Shown piece by piece: positions 23,805 to 32,714 of a DNA stretch of 64,000 nt (positions within the stretch are counted from its first letter, which is position 1; the number at the start of each line of letters is the position of its first letter). A program made the translations under genes and the position numbers. The notes under the pieces are model-generated. The model saw nothing but the letters and a program-made list of their open reading frames with translations, was not told the DNA's origin and made no database searches. The DNA comes from Companilactobacillus alimentarius DSM 20249 (GTDB lineage Bacteria > Bacillota > Bacilli > Lactobacillales > Lactobacillaceae): NCBI RefSeq assembly GCF_002849895.1, contig NZ_CP018867.1:2108001-2172000 (forward strand), given 5' to 3'.

Positions 23805-25211
23805 ATGTCATTTTTTGATAGAAAAAAGAAAGACAGCGATGATAATTATTCTAATCAGAATAATTCTTCTTATCAAAATCCGCAACCGGATCAAAGCAAT
23901 TTCGATCCCAATCAAAATCAATTCAATAATGATCCGAATATGGGGACGCAATTTGCACCAAATAATCAAAATTTTAACAATAATGCTAATAATGGAACAA
24001 ACTATTATTTTGACCAACAACAGCCAGTTCAAACACAATCTGGTAATGACGATTGGCAATTTACCGAGCAAAGTTTGCAAGATACTTTAAATCAAAGTGC
24101 TGATTTGAAGTCGCAATTGCGCAGTCAATTATTGTCAGATCGGAGTTACTGCAATCATATTTTGCGCACTGTTGGTAGCGATCAAGTCGATGAAAGAAAG
24201 CAAGCAACGGAACGCATTAATGAGGTCAATAAGTCTTTGAAAGAGTGGTTCAACACTGACGAAATGGCCAATGAAATCTACATGGACCCCAACAACGATT
24301 ACTTTTTCTTTGTCGACGACTTGATGGCTAATCCTGACAAGGATACCAGCGCAATGTGGCAACAGCTCACGACAACGATGTCTGATAGAGGATTGTTGAT
24401 CAATGCCATTTCTGTTACCTATAACGACCAGATTGATTCTACTTGGATGAATTATCAAGACGCTGGTTTCGTCGATGGCAATGCCTACTTGTTGAATATG
24501 TACAACGAATTGCAAGGACGTAACTTAAATGTTCCAATCACGCCAGCCGAAATCCCATTTGATGCTGATTATCGTGTCCAACACGTCAGCAATAAGGTTG
24601 ATAAGATTTTGGATTCAAGTGATAAGTTGGTTATGGAAGTCTCAAGAAACAGCAACCATCAGTTACAGATTATCCGTCATTACAAAGATGACCAAGTTTT
24701 GAGTCGAGATATCTTTGATGTGAACGGGGTCATTTCTGCAACACAATTTTATGATCATCGCGATCCTGATAAAGTTGTCCGCGAAAACTTCTACCGTCAA
24801 GATGGAACATTAGTCTTAATTAAGAGTTATACCGGGGATGAGCCATATATTCAGCTCTTTAGCGAGGGTAACGTACTTATCAGTACATTTGACAATGATG
24901 AAGATTTAATCGTTTGGTGGCTTAAGAATCAAGCTCTCAGACAAAATAATGCGACAGTCTTTGTTTCAATTAATTCTGAGTATTACAAGAAACTATTGGG
25001 ACTTCGGAGCAGTGGCATTGAAATCATCCCTATTGTTATGAAACAGAGTGAAAATGCTGAGCGGATATCTGATTTGATTGAAGGAACTGACAAGGTTACA
25101 GCAGTCATGGCTGGTAGTGATCAAGTGAATACTTACTTGAATAAAAACGCTAAGGCAAAATTAGATATTACAACTTTAAAAGAACTCGAAACACCAATTT
25201 ATAAAGAGTGA
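23805..25211 (+). CDS. glycosyltransferase-like protein with Asn/Gln-rich N-terminus
   Basis: A 468-aa cytoplasmic protein. Residues 1-90 are low-complexity Asn/Gln/Asp. The rest includes DANPDKDTSAMW-type and NGVISATQFYDHRDPDKVV / ENFYRQDGTLVLIKSY blocks that resemble the beta-sheet N-terminal domain of GtfA/GtfB/TarM-type glycosyltransferases, followed by a Rossmann-like half (TVFVSINSEYYKKLLGL, VTAVMAGSDQ). The classical EX7E donor-site motif is not obvious, so it may be an inactive partner (GtfB-like chaperone) rather than an enzyme. AGGAG precedes ATG 23805. It has its own likely promoter and a terminator. Confidence 0.55.
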   Translation: MSFFDRKKKDSDDNYSNQNNSSYQNPQPDQSNFDPNQNQFNNDPNMGTQFAPNNQNFNNNANNGTNYYFDQQQPVQTQSGNDDWQFTEQSLQDTLNQSADLKSQLRSQLLSDRSYCNHILRTVGSDQVDERKQATERINEVNKSLKEWFNTDEMANEIYMDPNNDYFFFVDDLMANPDKDTSAMWQQLTTTMSDRGLLINAISVTYNDQIDSTWMNYQDAGFVDGNAYLLNMYNELQGRNLNVPITPAEIPFDADYRVQHVSNKVDKILDSSDKLVMEVSRNSNHQLQIIRHYKDDQVLSRDIFDVNGVISATQFYDHRDPDKVVRENFYRQDGTLVLIKSYTGDEPYIQLFSEGNVLISTFDNDEDLIVWWLKNQALRQNNATVFVSINSEYYKKLLGLRSSGIEIIPIVMKQSENAERISDLIEGTDKVTAVMAGSDQVNTYLNKNAKAKLDITTLKELETPIYKE

Positions 25212-25231
25212 AATAGATAATAAAATTTATT

Positions 25232-25293
25232 TGAAGAGATTGATGCCAAAAATTGCTATTTTAGGGTAATTTGGGTGTCACTCTCTTTTTTTT
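25232..25293 (+). terminator. long imperfect terminator
   Basis: AAGAGATTGATGCC... (from 25232) pairs imperfectly with ...GGGTGTCACTCTC (to 25285), followed by a T8 run. Confidence 0.75.
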
Positions 25294-25350
25294 ATTGCCA
25301 ATATCGTGTAAAATGTACTTTGTTAATGAAATGAAAAGAGGATCATATAA

Positions 25351-26040
25351 ATGGCAAAATTAGTTTTCATTCGTCACGGACAAAGTGAATGGAATTTATC
25401 AAACCAATTTACTGGCTGGGTTGACGTTGACCTAAGCGATGAAGGTGTAAAGCAAGCTCAAAACGCTGGTAAACTTCTTAAAGAATCAGGTATTCAATTT
25501 GATCAAGCATATACATCAGTATTGACACGTGCTATCAAGACATTGCACTATGCTCTTGAAGGCTGTGACCAACTATGGATTCCTGAAACAAAGACATGGA
25601 GACTTAACGAACGTCACTACGGTGCACTTCAAGGTCTAAACAAGAAAGAAACAGCCGAAAAATACGGTGATGAACAAGTTCATATCTGGAGACGTTCATA
25701 CGATACATTACCTCCATTGTTGAAAGCTACTGATGAAGGTTCAGCTGCTAACGATCGTCGTTACGCAAACCTTGACCCAAGAATTATTCCTGGTGGTGAA
25801 AACCTTAAGGTTACTTTGGAACGTGTAATTCCATTCTGGGAAGATGAAATCGCTCCTAAGTTGTTAGATGGCAAGAACGTTATCATCGCTGCCCATGGTA
25901 ACTCACTACGTGCACTTACAAAGTACATTGAAAACATCTCTGATGCTGATATCATGAATGTTGAAATGGCTACTGGCGAACCAGTTGTTTATGACTTGGA
26001 CAAAGATCTTAAAGTTGTAAGTAAAGAAAAGCTTAACTAA
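25351..26040 (+). CDS. gpmA: 2,3-bisphosphoglycerate-dependent phosphoglycerate mutase
   Basis: Glycolytic enzyme that interconverts 3- and 2-phosphoglycerate. The 229 aa is full length for dPGM. Phospho-His motif [10 protein letters not shown] (residues 6-15), second-site block [11 protein letters not shown], the dPGM-specific DERRY-type region ([10 protein letters not shown]) and the C-terminal catalytic [10 protein letters not shown] are all present. Strong codon bias and a clean SD (AAGAGGA) fit a highly expressed housekeeping gene. Monocistronic, with a strong terminator. Confidence 0.97.
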   Translation: MAKLVFIRHGQSEWNLSNQFTGWVDVDLSDEGVKQAQNAGKLLKESGIQFDQAYTSVLTRAIKTLHYALEGCDQLWIPETKTWRLNERHYGALQGLNKKETAEKYGDEQVHIWRRSYDTLPPLLKATDEGSAANDRRYANLDPRIIPGGENLKVTLERVIPFWEDEIAPKLLDGKNVIIAAHGNSLRALTKYIENISDADIMNVEMATGEPVVYDLDKDLKVVSKEKLN

Positions 26041-26055
26041 TTTTTGATTAGTTAT

Positions 26056-26098
26056 AAAAATACGACCGCACACTTTTGTGTATGGTCGTATTTTTTTT
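26056..26098 (+). terminator. gpmA terminator
   Basis: AAAATACGACCGCACAC / GTGTATGGTCGTATTTT hairpin followed by a T-run. Confidence 0.93.
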
Positions 26099-26156
26099 AG
26101 CTTTTAAGCGGAAAAGCTACTTTTATTTGACTAAACTATCACTAACTGAATCTTGT

Positions 26157-26528
26157 TTAGTGCCTAATATCAATACAATAAGAGCGAGTGGGGGATTCAC
26201 CGACTTCAATTCTAACCAATTCGGCATCTAGTTTTTCCAGTACAGGAGTTAAACGATTGAATAACCAGACAGTCACGTTTTCAGTTGTAGGATTGACCTT
26301 TTTGAAGTAAGGTAATTTGTTTAAGAATTTACCTGAAAAAGTATTAAAGATTGATTTCATTTCATCTTCAATATCGTTGAAAACAATCATGTGGTCGCCT
26401 TTACTATGGATTTCACAGATTATTTCCCAGGTGTGATTATGTTGTTTACCTTCGCCATCTTTCCAACGCATGGCATGACTGGCATTAACGTAATATTTAA
26501 TTTTATAGGTATGATAATATTTATTCAT
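26157..26528 (-). CDS. 6-pyruvoyl-tetrahydropterin synthase-like protein of the XrtG cluster
   Basis: A protein of about 123 aa with the 6-PTPS/QueD fold: zinc-ligand pattern ASHAMRWKDGEGKQHNHTWEI (three His) and the C-terminal RIEVGESPTRSYCI. In exosortase-G clusters of Gram-positive bacteria a 6-PTPS-related gene regularly accompanies the glycosyltransferase, and its role there is unknown. ATG 26528 is chosen (GAGGA 10-14 nt upstream); it overlaps the glycosyltransferase stop by 8 nt (ATGAATAA), which implies translational coupling. No other pterin or queuosine genes are nearby, so a role in those pathways is less likely. Confidence 0.82.
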   Translation of the reverse strand: MNKYYHTYKIKYYVNASHAMRWKDGEGKQHNHTWEIICEIHSKGDHMIVFNDIEDEMKSIFNTFSGKFLNKLPYFKKVNPTTENVTVWLFNRLTPVLEKLDAELVRIEVGESPTRSYCIDIRH

Positions 26529-27822
26529 TTTTATGTTCCTCATTTTTGTTACGTTTAAAATCATTTTTAATAATATTGAGAATTTGTTTCTTTTCTGTAG
26601 AAAAAGGCTTAGAATTCCATCCAGATTTGGTCGTCATACTGTTAATAATTCCAATTAGTCTAATTCCCGAACAGATGAAATTGTAAAAAGGAAAGGTGAT
26701 AGCTACCCACCATTGTTTGCGATAAAACTTTTTTTCAGAAGGAAATTGTCGTAATAATTCTAGTACGCAGATGTAATTGAGTAATTCAACGAAGATATAA
26801 AGTAAATAGATAATAAGGTATGACATTCCCATCATGACTGGCGAATAACGGAAAAAGAGAAGTACCAAACTAGCGCATAACCAGATCATTCTAGGAAAAA
26901 GAAAGGTATGGTCAATTAATAAGCGTCTGACCATAAAGTTTTTGAAGAATTCTTTCATCTCCAATTGCTGCGAGTATTCGTGAATGACCTCGACTTCGCC
27001 ACGTTGCCAACGTTGTCGCTGCAAATATAATTCGGACAAATTGTTAATTGGTTCGATGAAGAAAAAAGCATTGGCGCACAATCCGACTTTTTGCTTCATG
27101 CGTTGTCTGATTTGAAATGTCATATCCGTATCTTCACCGATAGTGTCGATATCATAGAGAAAGGATTTCATCACAGCTTCTTTTCTAAAAGCTGAGAAGG
27201 CACCAGACATGGTAAATAATTGATTATTATTAGATTCAATCATGCGACCTGATAAAAATGCTTGAGCATATTCAAAATATTCGTTATACCGTAACAGTGA
27301 TCCATGTTTTTTTAGCAAATCTTTTTGGGGTAGGATACTTCCAGTCAAAGCAGCGACGTCGTAATCATTTTCAAATTGTAAAACCATATTCATTAAAGCA
27401 TTTTTTTCCAGGACACCATCACTGTCAATATTGATAATATAAGTTCCAATTGCACCGTAGAGTGCCGCATTTAAAGCTTCAGCCTTGCCTTTTTCAGTGT
27501 GGATCAATCGTAAGTTCATATCGGAGAAAATATTTTGTGCATGAGCAAAGACTTGAAAACTATCATCGGTACTTTGATTATCAGCGAGAACTACTTGAAT
27601 CAACTCTTTAGGATAAGTTGAATCGTGGATTGATTTGATACAGTTAAAAAGCGTTTTTTCAGAATTATGAACTGGAATTAAAACCGATATCATCGGCATT
27701 TTAGCAGGCATTGTCATATTTTTAGGATGCATATTTTGAATTAGAATCCGAAAACTTGAGACTACGGACGGGATTATTTCAACCACAATGGGAATCAAAG
27801 CCCAAGTGAGCCAAAATCCCAT
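26521..27822 (-). CDS. exosortase-G-associated GT2 glycosyltransferase
   Basis: A membrane-bound family 2 glycosyltransferase of 433 aa from ATG 27822. GT-A motifs: SVLIPVHNSEKTL, DSD at residues 133-135, GEDTDM (about 229-234) and QRQRW (268-272), flanked by N- and C-terminal membrane helices. It likely builds a polymer or glycan linked to the XrtG product. ATG 27822 has no SD. In frame 11 codons upstream, an ATA (27855-27853) lies 8 nt after a perfect AGGAGG and overlaps the xrtG stop, so the ancestral start was probably there and the protein may be poorly translated today. Confidence 0.85.
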   Translation of the reverse strand: MGFWLTWALIPIVVEIIPSVVSSFRILIQNMHPKNMTMPAKMPMISVLIPVHNSEKTLFNCIKSIHDSTYPKELIQVVLADNQSTDDSFQVFAHAQNIFSDMNLRLIHTEKGKAEALNAALYGAIGTYIINIDSDGVLEKNALMNMVLQFENDYDVAALTGSILPQKDLLKKHGSLLRYNEYFEYAQAFLSGRMIESNNNQLFTMSGAFSAFRKEAVMKSFLYDIDTIGEDTDMTFQIRQRMKQKVGLCANAFFFIEPINNLSELYLQRQRWQRGEVEVIHEYSQQLEMKEFFKNFMVRRLLIDHTFLFPRMIWLCASLVLLFFRYSPVMMGMSYLIIYLLYIFVELLNYICVLELLRQFPSEKKFYRKQWWVAITFPFYNFICSGIRLIGIINSMTTKSGWNSKPFSTEKKQILNIIKNDFKRNKNEEHKNE

Positions 27823-27851
27823 TTTAAAAATTGTTAAATTTAACCAATAAC

Positions 27852-28457
27852 TTATGATTGAGACCTCCTTTTAAAATGAGACCTGAAATTTTGATATAAA
27901 CTATGTGATATTTGTGAATAAGTGAAAACATTATAATATAATATGATAACTAATATATAAAAGATAACACGACCAACAATAGAGTGTGCCAAATAGAATA
28001 TTTGTCCACCACCGAAGTGAACCATGGTAATGATAATTGCTAATCGTAAAACGTTGCTTAAATATATCCAAAGTATTCCAAAAATACCGAAGAAAGCTTT
28101 TTCATAGCGATTAAAAATGGGGAAGAACACGACAATGCTAATAAACGCCATGGTTTCTATTACTCCTGAGCATTCATAATCAATTGTCATCGTAAGTGGA
28201 TTGGTAGGGTTGTTGATACTGATCAAACCGTAATGATTCATAACGGAACTCATGCCGGTCAGATTTCCAAACCAACGTACGCCGTTTATGACTGAATGTG
28301 TAAAAAACCAGACCCAATAGGGGTTACTGAAACCAATCAAAATAAAAAAGAGCCCCGCAGTTCCCACTATGAATAAAAAGGCGGGAACGTGAGCTCTTTT
28401 TAAAACTGAAACTAAGTATAACCAAAGCACTATTCCGATAATTAAGTAAATACTCAT
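27852..28457 (-). CDS. xrtG: exosortase family protein XrtG
   Basis: A multi-pass membrane cysteine peptidase-like sorting enzyme, 201 aa. The exosortase catalytic trio is visible: Cys96 in DYECSGV, Arg138 in NVLRLAI and His158 in YLAHSIVGR, all at membrane boundaries. Exosortases are thought to cleave and transfer proteins bearing a C-terminal tripartite sorting tail. The partner is the protein encoded immediately upstream (28454-29161). ATG 28457 overlaps that gene's stop by 4 nt (ATGA), with GGAG upstream. From memory this is the Gram-positive XrtG subtype found in lactobacilli and enterococci. Confidence 0.9.
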   Translation of the reverse strand: MSIYLIIGIVLWLYLVSVLKRAHVPAFLFIVGTAGLFFILIGFSNPYWVWFFTHSVINGVRWFGNLTGMSSVMNHYGLISINNPTNPLTMTIDYECSGVIETMAFISIVVFFPIFNRYEKAFFGIFGILWIYLSNVLRLAIIITMVHFGGGQIFYLAHSIVGRVIFYILVIILYYNVFTYSQISHSLYQNFRSHFKRRSQS

Positions 28458-29161
28458 GATAATCTCCGTTTCTTTAGGTTTAGTATGACGCTACCAAGTG
28501 CAATCACGAAGCCAGCGCTTGCTAAAAGAATAGGTCCAGTACTGCCGCCGGAGGCTTGAACTGATCCAGTCCATAAATTGGCATTTTCTAATTTAATATT
28601 TTGTCCTTCAGTGTTAGAAACATTGTGTAAATCTTTGAAGGGAATCTTAGCTTCAAAGCGATAACTCGTTCCCTTTACTGAACTCCCATCACCCAATTTT
28701 TGATTGATACTTTGGCGATTAACATAAGTGAGATCATTTAAATTCTTATTGGATCCATCAGCTCCATAGACGTTTGTTGGGACGGATTTACTCTCATTTA
28801 AACTCAAATTGACAGTTTGATTATTATTAAAACTGACGTAAAAAACCTTTCCACCAACGGATAAAGTGTATCCGGAAGGTTGGAAATTAGTATAGCCTCC
28901 AGATAATTTAGGATTCATCGAGACATACATGTAAATATTTTTACTATCAGTTAAAAGGGAGACGTATTTGATGTTGTCATTGTCGCCCTTTATTTTCATA
29001 GGGTGCTTATCTTTGTCGGACCAGTCATCGAATTTGCCATCAATGCTGATTCCTAGGTCACCAGATTCATTGTTATTATTACCTTGAGCTTGGACGTTAT
29101 GAGAACTAAATGTTAAGAAGGTACAGGCGGTTATAAGGAAGATCATTAATTTGTTTTTCAT
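28454..29161 (-). CDS. secreted protein with Firmicu-CTERM-type sorting tail
   Basis: Likely XrtG substrate, 235 aa. Signal peptide (MKNKLMIFLITACTFLTF..., cleavage near VQA-QG), a beta-rich domain (ISIDGKFDDWSDKDKHP onward) reminiscent of DOMON/carbohydrate-binding families, and a C-terminal tail of Gly/Ser-rich segment (ASGGSTGPILL), hydrophobic helix and basic end (NLKKRRLS), which is the exosortase-sorting layout. ATG 29161 has GGGGGG upstream; an in-frame ATG 7 codons earlier lies in the SD region. It is placed directly before xrtG with a 4-nt overlap. Confidence 0.82.
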   Translation of the reverse strand: MKNKLMIFLITACTFLTFSSHNVQAQGNNNNESGDLGISIDGKFDDWSDKDKHPMKIKGDNDNIKYVSLLTDSKNIYMYVSMNPKLSGGYTNFQPSGYTLSVGGKVFYVSFNNNQTVNLSLNESKSVPTNVYGADGSNKNLNDLTYVNRQSINQKLGDGSSVKGTSYRFEAKIPFKDLHNVSNTEGQNIKLENANLWTGSVQASGGSTGPILLASAGFVIALGSVILNLKKRRLS

Positions 29162-29235
29162 TATTGCATTCCCCCCATACATGAAGTTTGATACCTATTA
29201 ATTTAATTATAATTCTATATGATTGCTATCACAAA

Positions 29236-30756
29236 TTATTTCCAAATAAAAAACGACTTAAGTTGTTTGAGTGATATTTCAAAATTAAAGGTTAGTAAAA
29301 TTAAAAATGCAGGCAGAAATTGAATTAAATAACGACTGCGACCACCTTCAAAAATTAGTAAGAAAATGAATCCACCGATGATTGAAAGACGCATTGCTTG
29401 AGTAATCTTACGATTATCTTTCCAAGCAAAGAAAATACCACCTAGCCAAATACACCACCAAATCTGAGTTAAGAAACGAAAGTCGCCCACATTATTACCG
29501 TACAGGTAGAAGAAGTTTTGTACTTTACCTTTGAATCCATGCTTAGCAGGCGAGTGCTTCATGGGTACAAAGTCGCCATCCCTTAGCCAAGCAAAAGTAC
29601 CGTCAGAAGTATTGTTTCCTTGTTTCTTTACTAAAAAAGCTAAATAACCGACAGGTCCCATCTTATGTAATCTTTTGTGGATTGATTTTACAGAATAATT
29701 GATTCGGTCTTTCTTATGAATTAGAGTGACCATTTTAAAAGAGTCTTTAGCATTATAGCCCCCACTATTAGATAAGCCCATATTAATGAAATGGATCATT
29801 GGCTTAGCACGGAAACTATTGACCTGAATATATGTTTGATTTTTAATAATTTTATTAATCTGATAATAGCTAGTACTAAGACTACCTGCAAAAGCAAATG
29901 CTAATATCAATAGCCAAAGCCAATTTTTATGTTCTGTTTTTAACAATTGATTAATTTCGATAATTACGATGGCAATGGCGGGGATGATGGCTGAAGGTTT
30001 AATAAAGTAGGCAGCGCTGACACAAATCCCTAATATTATTACCAAAAATATTTTTATAAATTTATTCCAGTCCGTATATGCAATCGCACAGTAACAGAAG
30101 ATATAAATAGCAACAAATTGTATTACCCAAGTATCAGTATAAGGGACGATAATAGCGGGAAAAGCGATCAACCAAAGAGAATGAATATACATTCCTAAGG
30201 CCAATTTTGATTTATCAATAATAGAAATACTTAAAAGATTGAATAGTGCTGATAAATCTACCAAGACCATCGTTATAAATTGAAAAAAGGTCCAAGATGT
30301 TGTATGAAATATATTTTTGAAGAAAAGTTGGAAGAGAAGAAGTCCCAAATTATTAGGATTGACACTAAAGTACCCGATTATTTCAATATTTTTAGGCATC
30401 GTCATTCCTTGATGAACGCCACTGACGTCGAAGCCAATTCCTGAATGGACTAACAGGATAAAACAAATTTGAGTAATCACGGCAATTACTAAGCAAAGAG
30501 CAGAAGTGATCTTACTTTTATCTATAAAAATGAGATGAACGAATTTTCTGGATTTAGGACTTAGATAAAGAACTAAACCAATTAGAGCAAATATGAATAA
30601 AATTATCGTTGTAAACCCGGTTGTTCCAATTTTGGTAACCTTATTATCTCCTAAGATTAAATTGGAGGACGTTAATGCAAAGATAAAGGTCATAGTGAAT
30701 AGTAAGTAGAATAGCCATTTTATGAACTGATTGTTAAATGTAAATAATTTTTGCAA
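29236..30756 (-). CDS. large membrane protein of the XrtG cluster
   Basis: A 506-aa protein with about 12-13 membrane segments and an extracytoplasmic loop near residues 315-420 (PMIHFINMGLSNSGGYNAKD). It resembles the uncharacterised integral-membrane/GT-C-like family that accompanies XrtG. Start TTG 30756 has GAGG 6-7 nt upstream. It is the first gene of the five-gene minus-strand cluster, about 75 bp ahead of the sorting-tail protein. A GT-C-like glycosyltransferase or flippase role is a guess. Confidence 0.75.
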   Translation of the reverse strand: MQKLFTFNNQFIKWLFYLLFTMTFIFALTSSNLILGDNKVTKIGTTGFTTIILFIFALIGLVLYLSPKSRKFVHLIFIDKSKITSALCLVIAVITQICFILLVHSGIGFDVSGVHQGMTMPKNIEIIGYFSVNPNNLGLLLFQLFFKNIFHTTSWTFFQFITMVLVDLSALFNLLSISIIDKSKLALGMYIHSLWLIAFPAIIVPYTDTWVIQFVAIYIFCYCAIAYTDWNKFIKIFLVIILGICVSAAYFIKPSAIIPAIAIVIIEINQLLKTEHKNWLWLLILAFAFAGSLSTSYYQINKIIKNQTYIQVNSFRAKPMIHFINMGLSNSGGYNAKDSFKMVTLIHKKDRINYSVKSIHKRLHKMGPVGYLAFLVKKQGNNTSDGTFAWLRDGDFVPMKHSPAKHGFKGKVQNFFYLYGNNVGDFRFLTQIWWCIWLGGIFFAWKDNRKITQAMRLSIIGGFIFLLIFEGGRSRYLIQFLPAFLILLTFNFEISLKQLKSFFIWK

Positions 30757-30880
30757 AGGAATACCTCGTAACTTCCGACTTAATATAAGTATAAAGCAAA
30801 TTAGATTATTTAATAAAGTTATTATTTTAGTACTGACTAAATTTTGTGTACAATAGAAGTATTGAGAGGGGGCATTATCT

Positions 30881-31084
30881 ATGGCGATGAAACCCCAAAA
30901 GATTGTTAAAATATTACGACAACATGGTTTTGTAAAGAAGTCACAGAATGGATCGCATTTGAAGATGTATAATCCCGTAACGAATGTAACGCTGCCAGTT
31001 CCGATTCATCATGATAAGGAATTAGAACATGGTATCGAAAGTAAAATTTTAAAACAAGCGGGAATCAAAGTTACCGATATATGA
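30881..31084 (+). CDS. hicA: HicA-family toxin, solitary
   Basis: A 67-aa HicA mRNA interferase-type protein: dsRBD-like fold, catalytic His in KSQNGSHLKMYNP, then VTLPVPIHHDKELEHGIESKILKQAG. GAGAGGGGG precedes ATG 30881, and TACAAT at 30849-30854 is a plausible -10. The cognate hicB antitoxin would normally follow directly, but a terminator begins at 31085 and an MFS gene comes next. An orphan toxin must be weak, silenced or controlled by a distant HicB. Confidence 0.85.
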   Translation: MAMKPQKIVKILRQHGFVKKSQNGSHLKMYNPVTNVTLPVPIHHDKELEHGIESKILKQAGIKVTDI

Positions 31085-31148
31085 AATAAGGTTATGTAAT
31101 GTTTTTTCTTGTAAGGGAAAATTAATCATTACATAGCCTTATTTTTTG
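31085..31148 (+). terminator. hicA terminator
   Basis: A 17-bp arm AATAAGGTTATGTAATG (31085-31101) pairs with CATTACATAGCCTTATT (31127-31143), followed by a T-run. Confidence 0.85.
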
Positions 31149-31216
31149 ATTTGAGGTTGATAGTGATTTAAGGATTAGCCTAAAATAAAAGGTATATTTT
31201 TTAGCGAGGTTTAATT

Positions 31217-32623
31217 ATGAAAAGTGAGCACAATATTTTAACGCTCTTTGCGACGAGCTTCATGTCGTTCATGCAATTGCTAGACGCTAGTATTGTCAAT
31301 GTGGCAATTCCTAGTTTAACAAAAGATTTAAACGTACCGATGAATCGGGCTGAATGGATTGTGTCGGTCTACTTGATTATGATCTGTATGTTGTTACTAT
31401 TCTGGGGAAGAATGGCGGATCAAATTGGGTATATTAAAATTTTTCAAATGGGAACAATATTTTTCACGATTGGTTCTTTGATCTGTGCCTTGAGTCCGTC
31501 TTTATCAATTCTATTATTCGGGCGAATCGTTCAAGGTATCGGTGCCAGTATGAGCATGGCGACTAATATTGGGATTATTGCAATGATTTTTCCCATGAGT
31601 CAACGTGGTCGAGCCTATGGTATCAACAGTATCATCGCACAACTAGGTAATATCTCAGGACCTGGTCTGGGTGGATTGATCCTTGGGGTTTTGTCGTGGC
31701 ATTGGATATTTATTATTAATATTCCTATTGGAATTATTGTTTATATTTATGGAAGATTCATGTTTCCAAAGGAACATCGTCGGGTTAAGACCATTTCTTA
31801 TGATTGGACAGGCTTAATCACTTATTCGATAGCTATCGCCACATTTTTTGTGGGGATATTTATGGGACAGGATGTCGGCTTTTTGAATAAAGTGGTTCTA
31901 TTAACTTTCGCTGTCAGTGTGGTCTTTTGGTTATTATTCTTCTATGTGGAAGAACATATCAAATCGCCATTAATAGATTTGAAAATTTTCAAGATTCCAC
32001 GTTTAACGTTGAGTCTAGTCAGTGCATTGATTGTCTTTTCAGTTGGTTATTATGCCAACGTTATAATGCCGTTTTATCTAACAGATTTTCGTTCGTTAAG
32101 CACCTCTTTAACAGGACTTATCATGATGGCGATTCCTTTTGCTAATGTTATCGCCGCACCGATTGCTGGTTATTTTACGGATAAATATAACGCCGCTAGT
32201 GTGTCGATATTTAATCTCTTTATTTATGCAATTCCAATTATTTTCCTGATTTGGGTTTCTGGGAATGATAATTTAATTCTATTTACGTTTATGTTGCTCT
32301 TCTTGGGTATCGGAAATGGTGGTTTCCAAAATAATCCGATGATTATGGGGTATGCACCACAAAAATATCAAGGAATTGCTGGTAGTTTAGCGGCATTATT
32401 TAGGAATCTCGGTATGGGGATCGGTGTCAGTATAGCGACAACTAGTTTGTACTACGGAATGAGTGTCAAAGCTGGAAAGAATATCGCCGATTATCCAAGT
32501 AAACATCCCAATTGGTTTTTGAGTGGAATGCACTTTGCCTATATGACAGCACTGGTTTTGTTATTGATCGCAATAGTTTTGGTCTATATGATTCATCGAA
32601 TTGATAAAAAGGAAAATAATTAA
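31217..32623 (+). CDS. MFS drug-efflux transporter, DHA2 (14-TM) family
   Basis: A 468-aa proton-driven exporter with about 14 helices. DHA2 features: LDASIVNVAIPSLTKDL in helix 1 (motif D1), GRMADQIGYIKIF (motif A) after helix 2, and GPGLGGLILG (motif C) in helix 5, which defines antiporters. Substrates of such pumps are usually drugs, dyes or bile salts and cannot be told here. SD GCGAGG precedes ATG 31217. No adjacent regulator. It resembles the second pump at 37460-38944 but is not an obvious recent duplicate. Confidence 0.9.
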   Translation: MKSEHNILTLFATSFMSFMQLLDASIVNVAIPSLTKDLNVPMNRAEWIVSVYLIMICMLLLFWGRMADQIGYIKIFQMGTIFFTIGSLICALSPSLSILLFGRIVQGIGASMSMATNIGIIAMIFPMSQRGRAYGINSIIAQLGNISGPGLGGLILGVLSWHWIFIINIPIGIIVYIYGRFMFPKEHRRVKTISYDWTGLITYSIAIATFFVGIFMGQDVGFLNKVVLLTFAVSVVFWLLFFYVEEHIKSPLIDLKIFKIPRLTLSLVSALIVFSVGYYANVIMPFYLTDFRSLSTSLTGLIMMAIPFANVIAAPIAGYFTDKYNAASVSIFNLFIYAIPIIFLIWVSGNDNLILFTFMLLFLGIGNGGFQNNPMIMGYAPQKYQGIAGSLAALFRNLGMGIGVSIATTSLYYGMSVKAGKNIADYPSKHPNWFLSGMHFAYMTALVLLLIAIVLVYMIHRIDKKENN

Positions 32624-32632
32624 TCGTTACTT

Positions 32633-32662
32633 TTGTTGTTTCCATAAATTTTCTAGTATAAT
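32633..32662 (+). promoter_or_regulatory. promoter of the glutathione peroxidase gene
   Basis: TTGTTG (32633-32638), an 18-bp spacer and a perfect TATAAT (32657-32662). Confidence 0.6.
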
Positions 32663-32714
32663 AAAGTGAATTGGATAAAATGCCGATTATTAAAATTGAG
32701 GAAGGCGGTATCGA

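Noticed and set aside
24135..24515. 126-codon minus-strand frame inside the glycosyltransferase-like gene
   Set aside because: Antisense shadow of a clear plus-strand gene, no SD.
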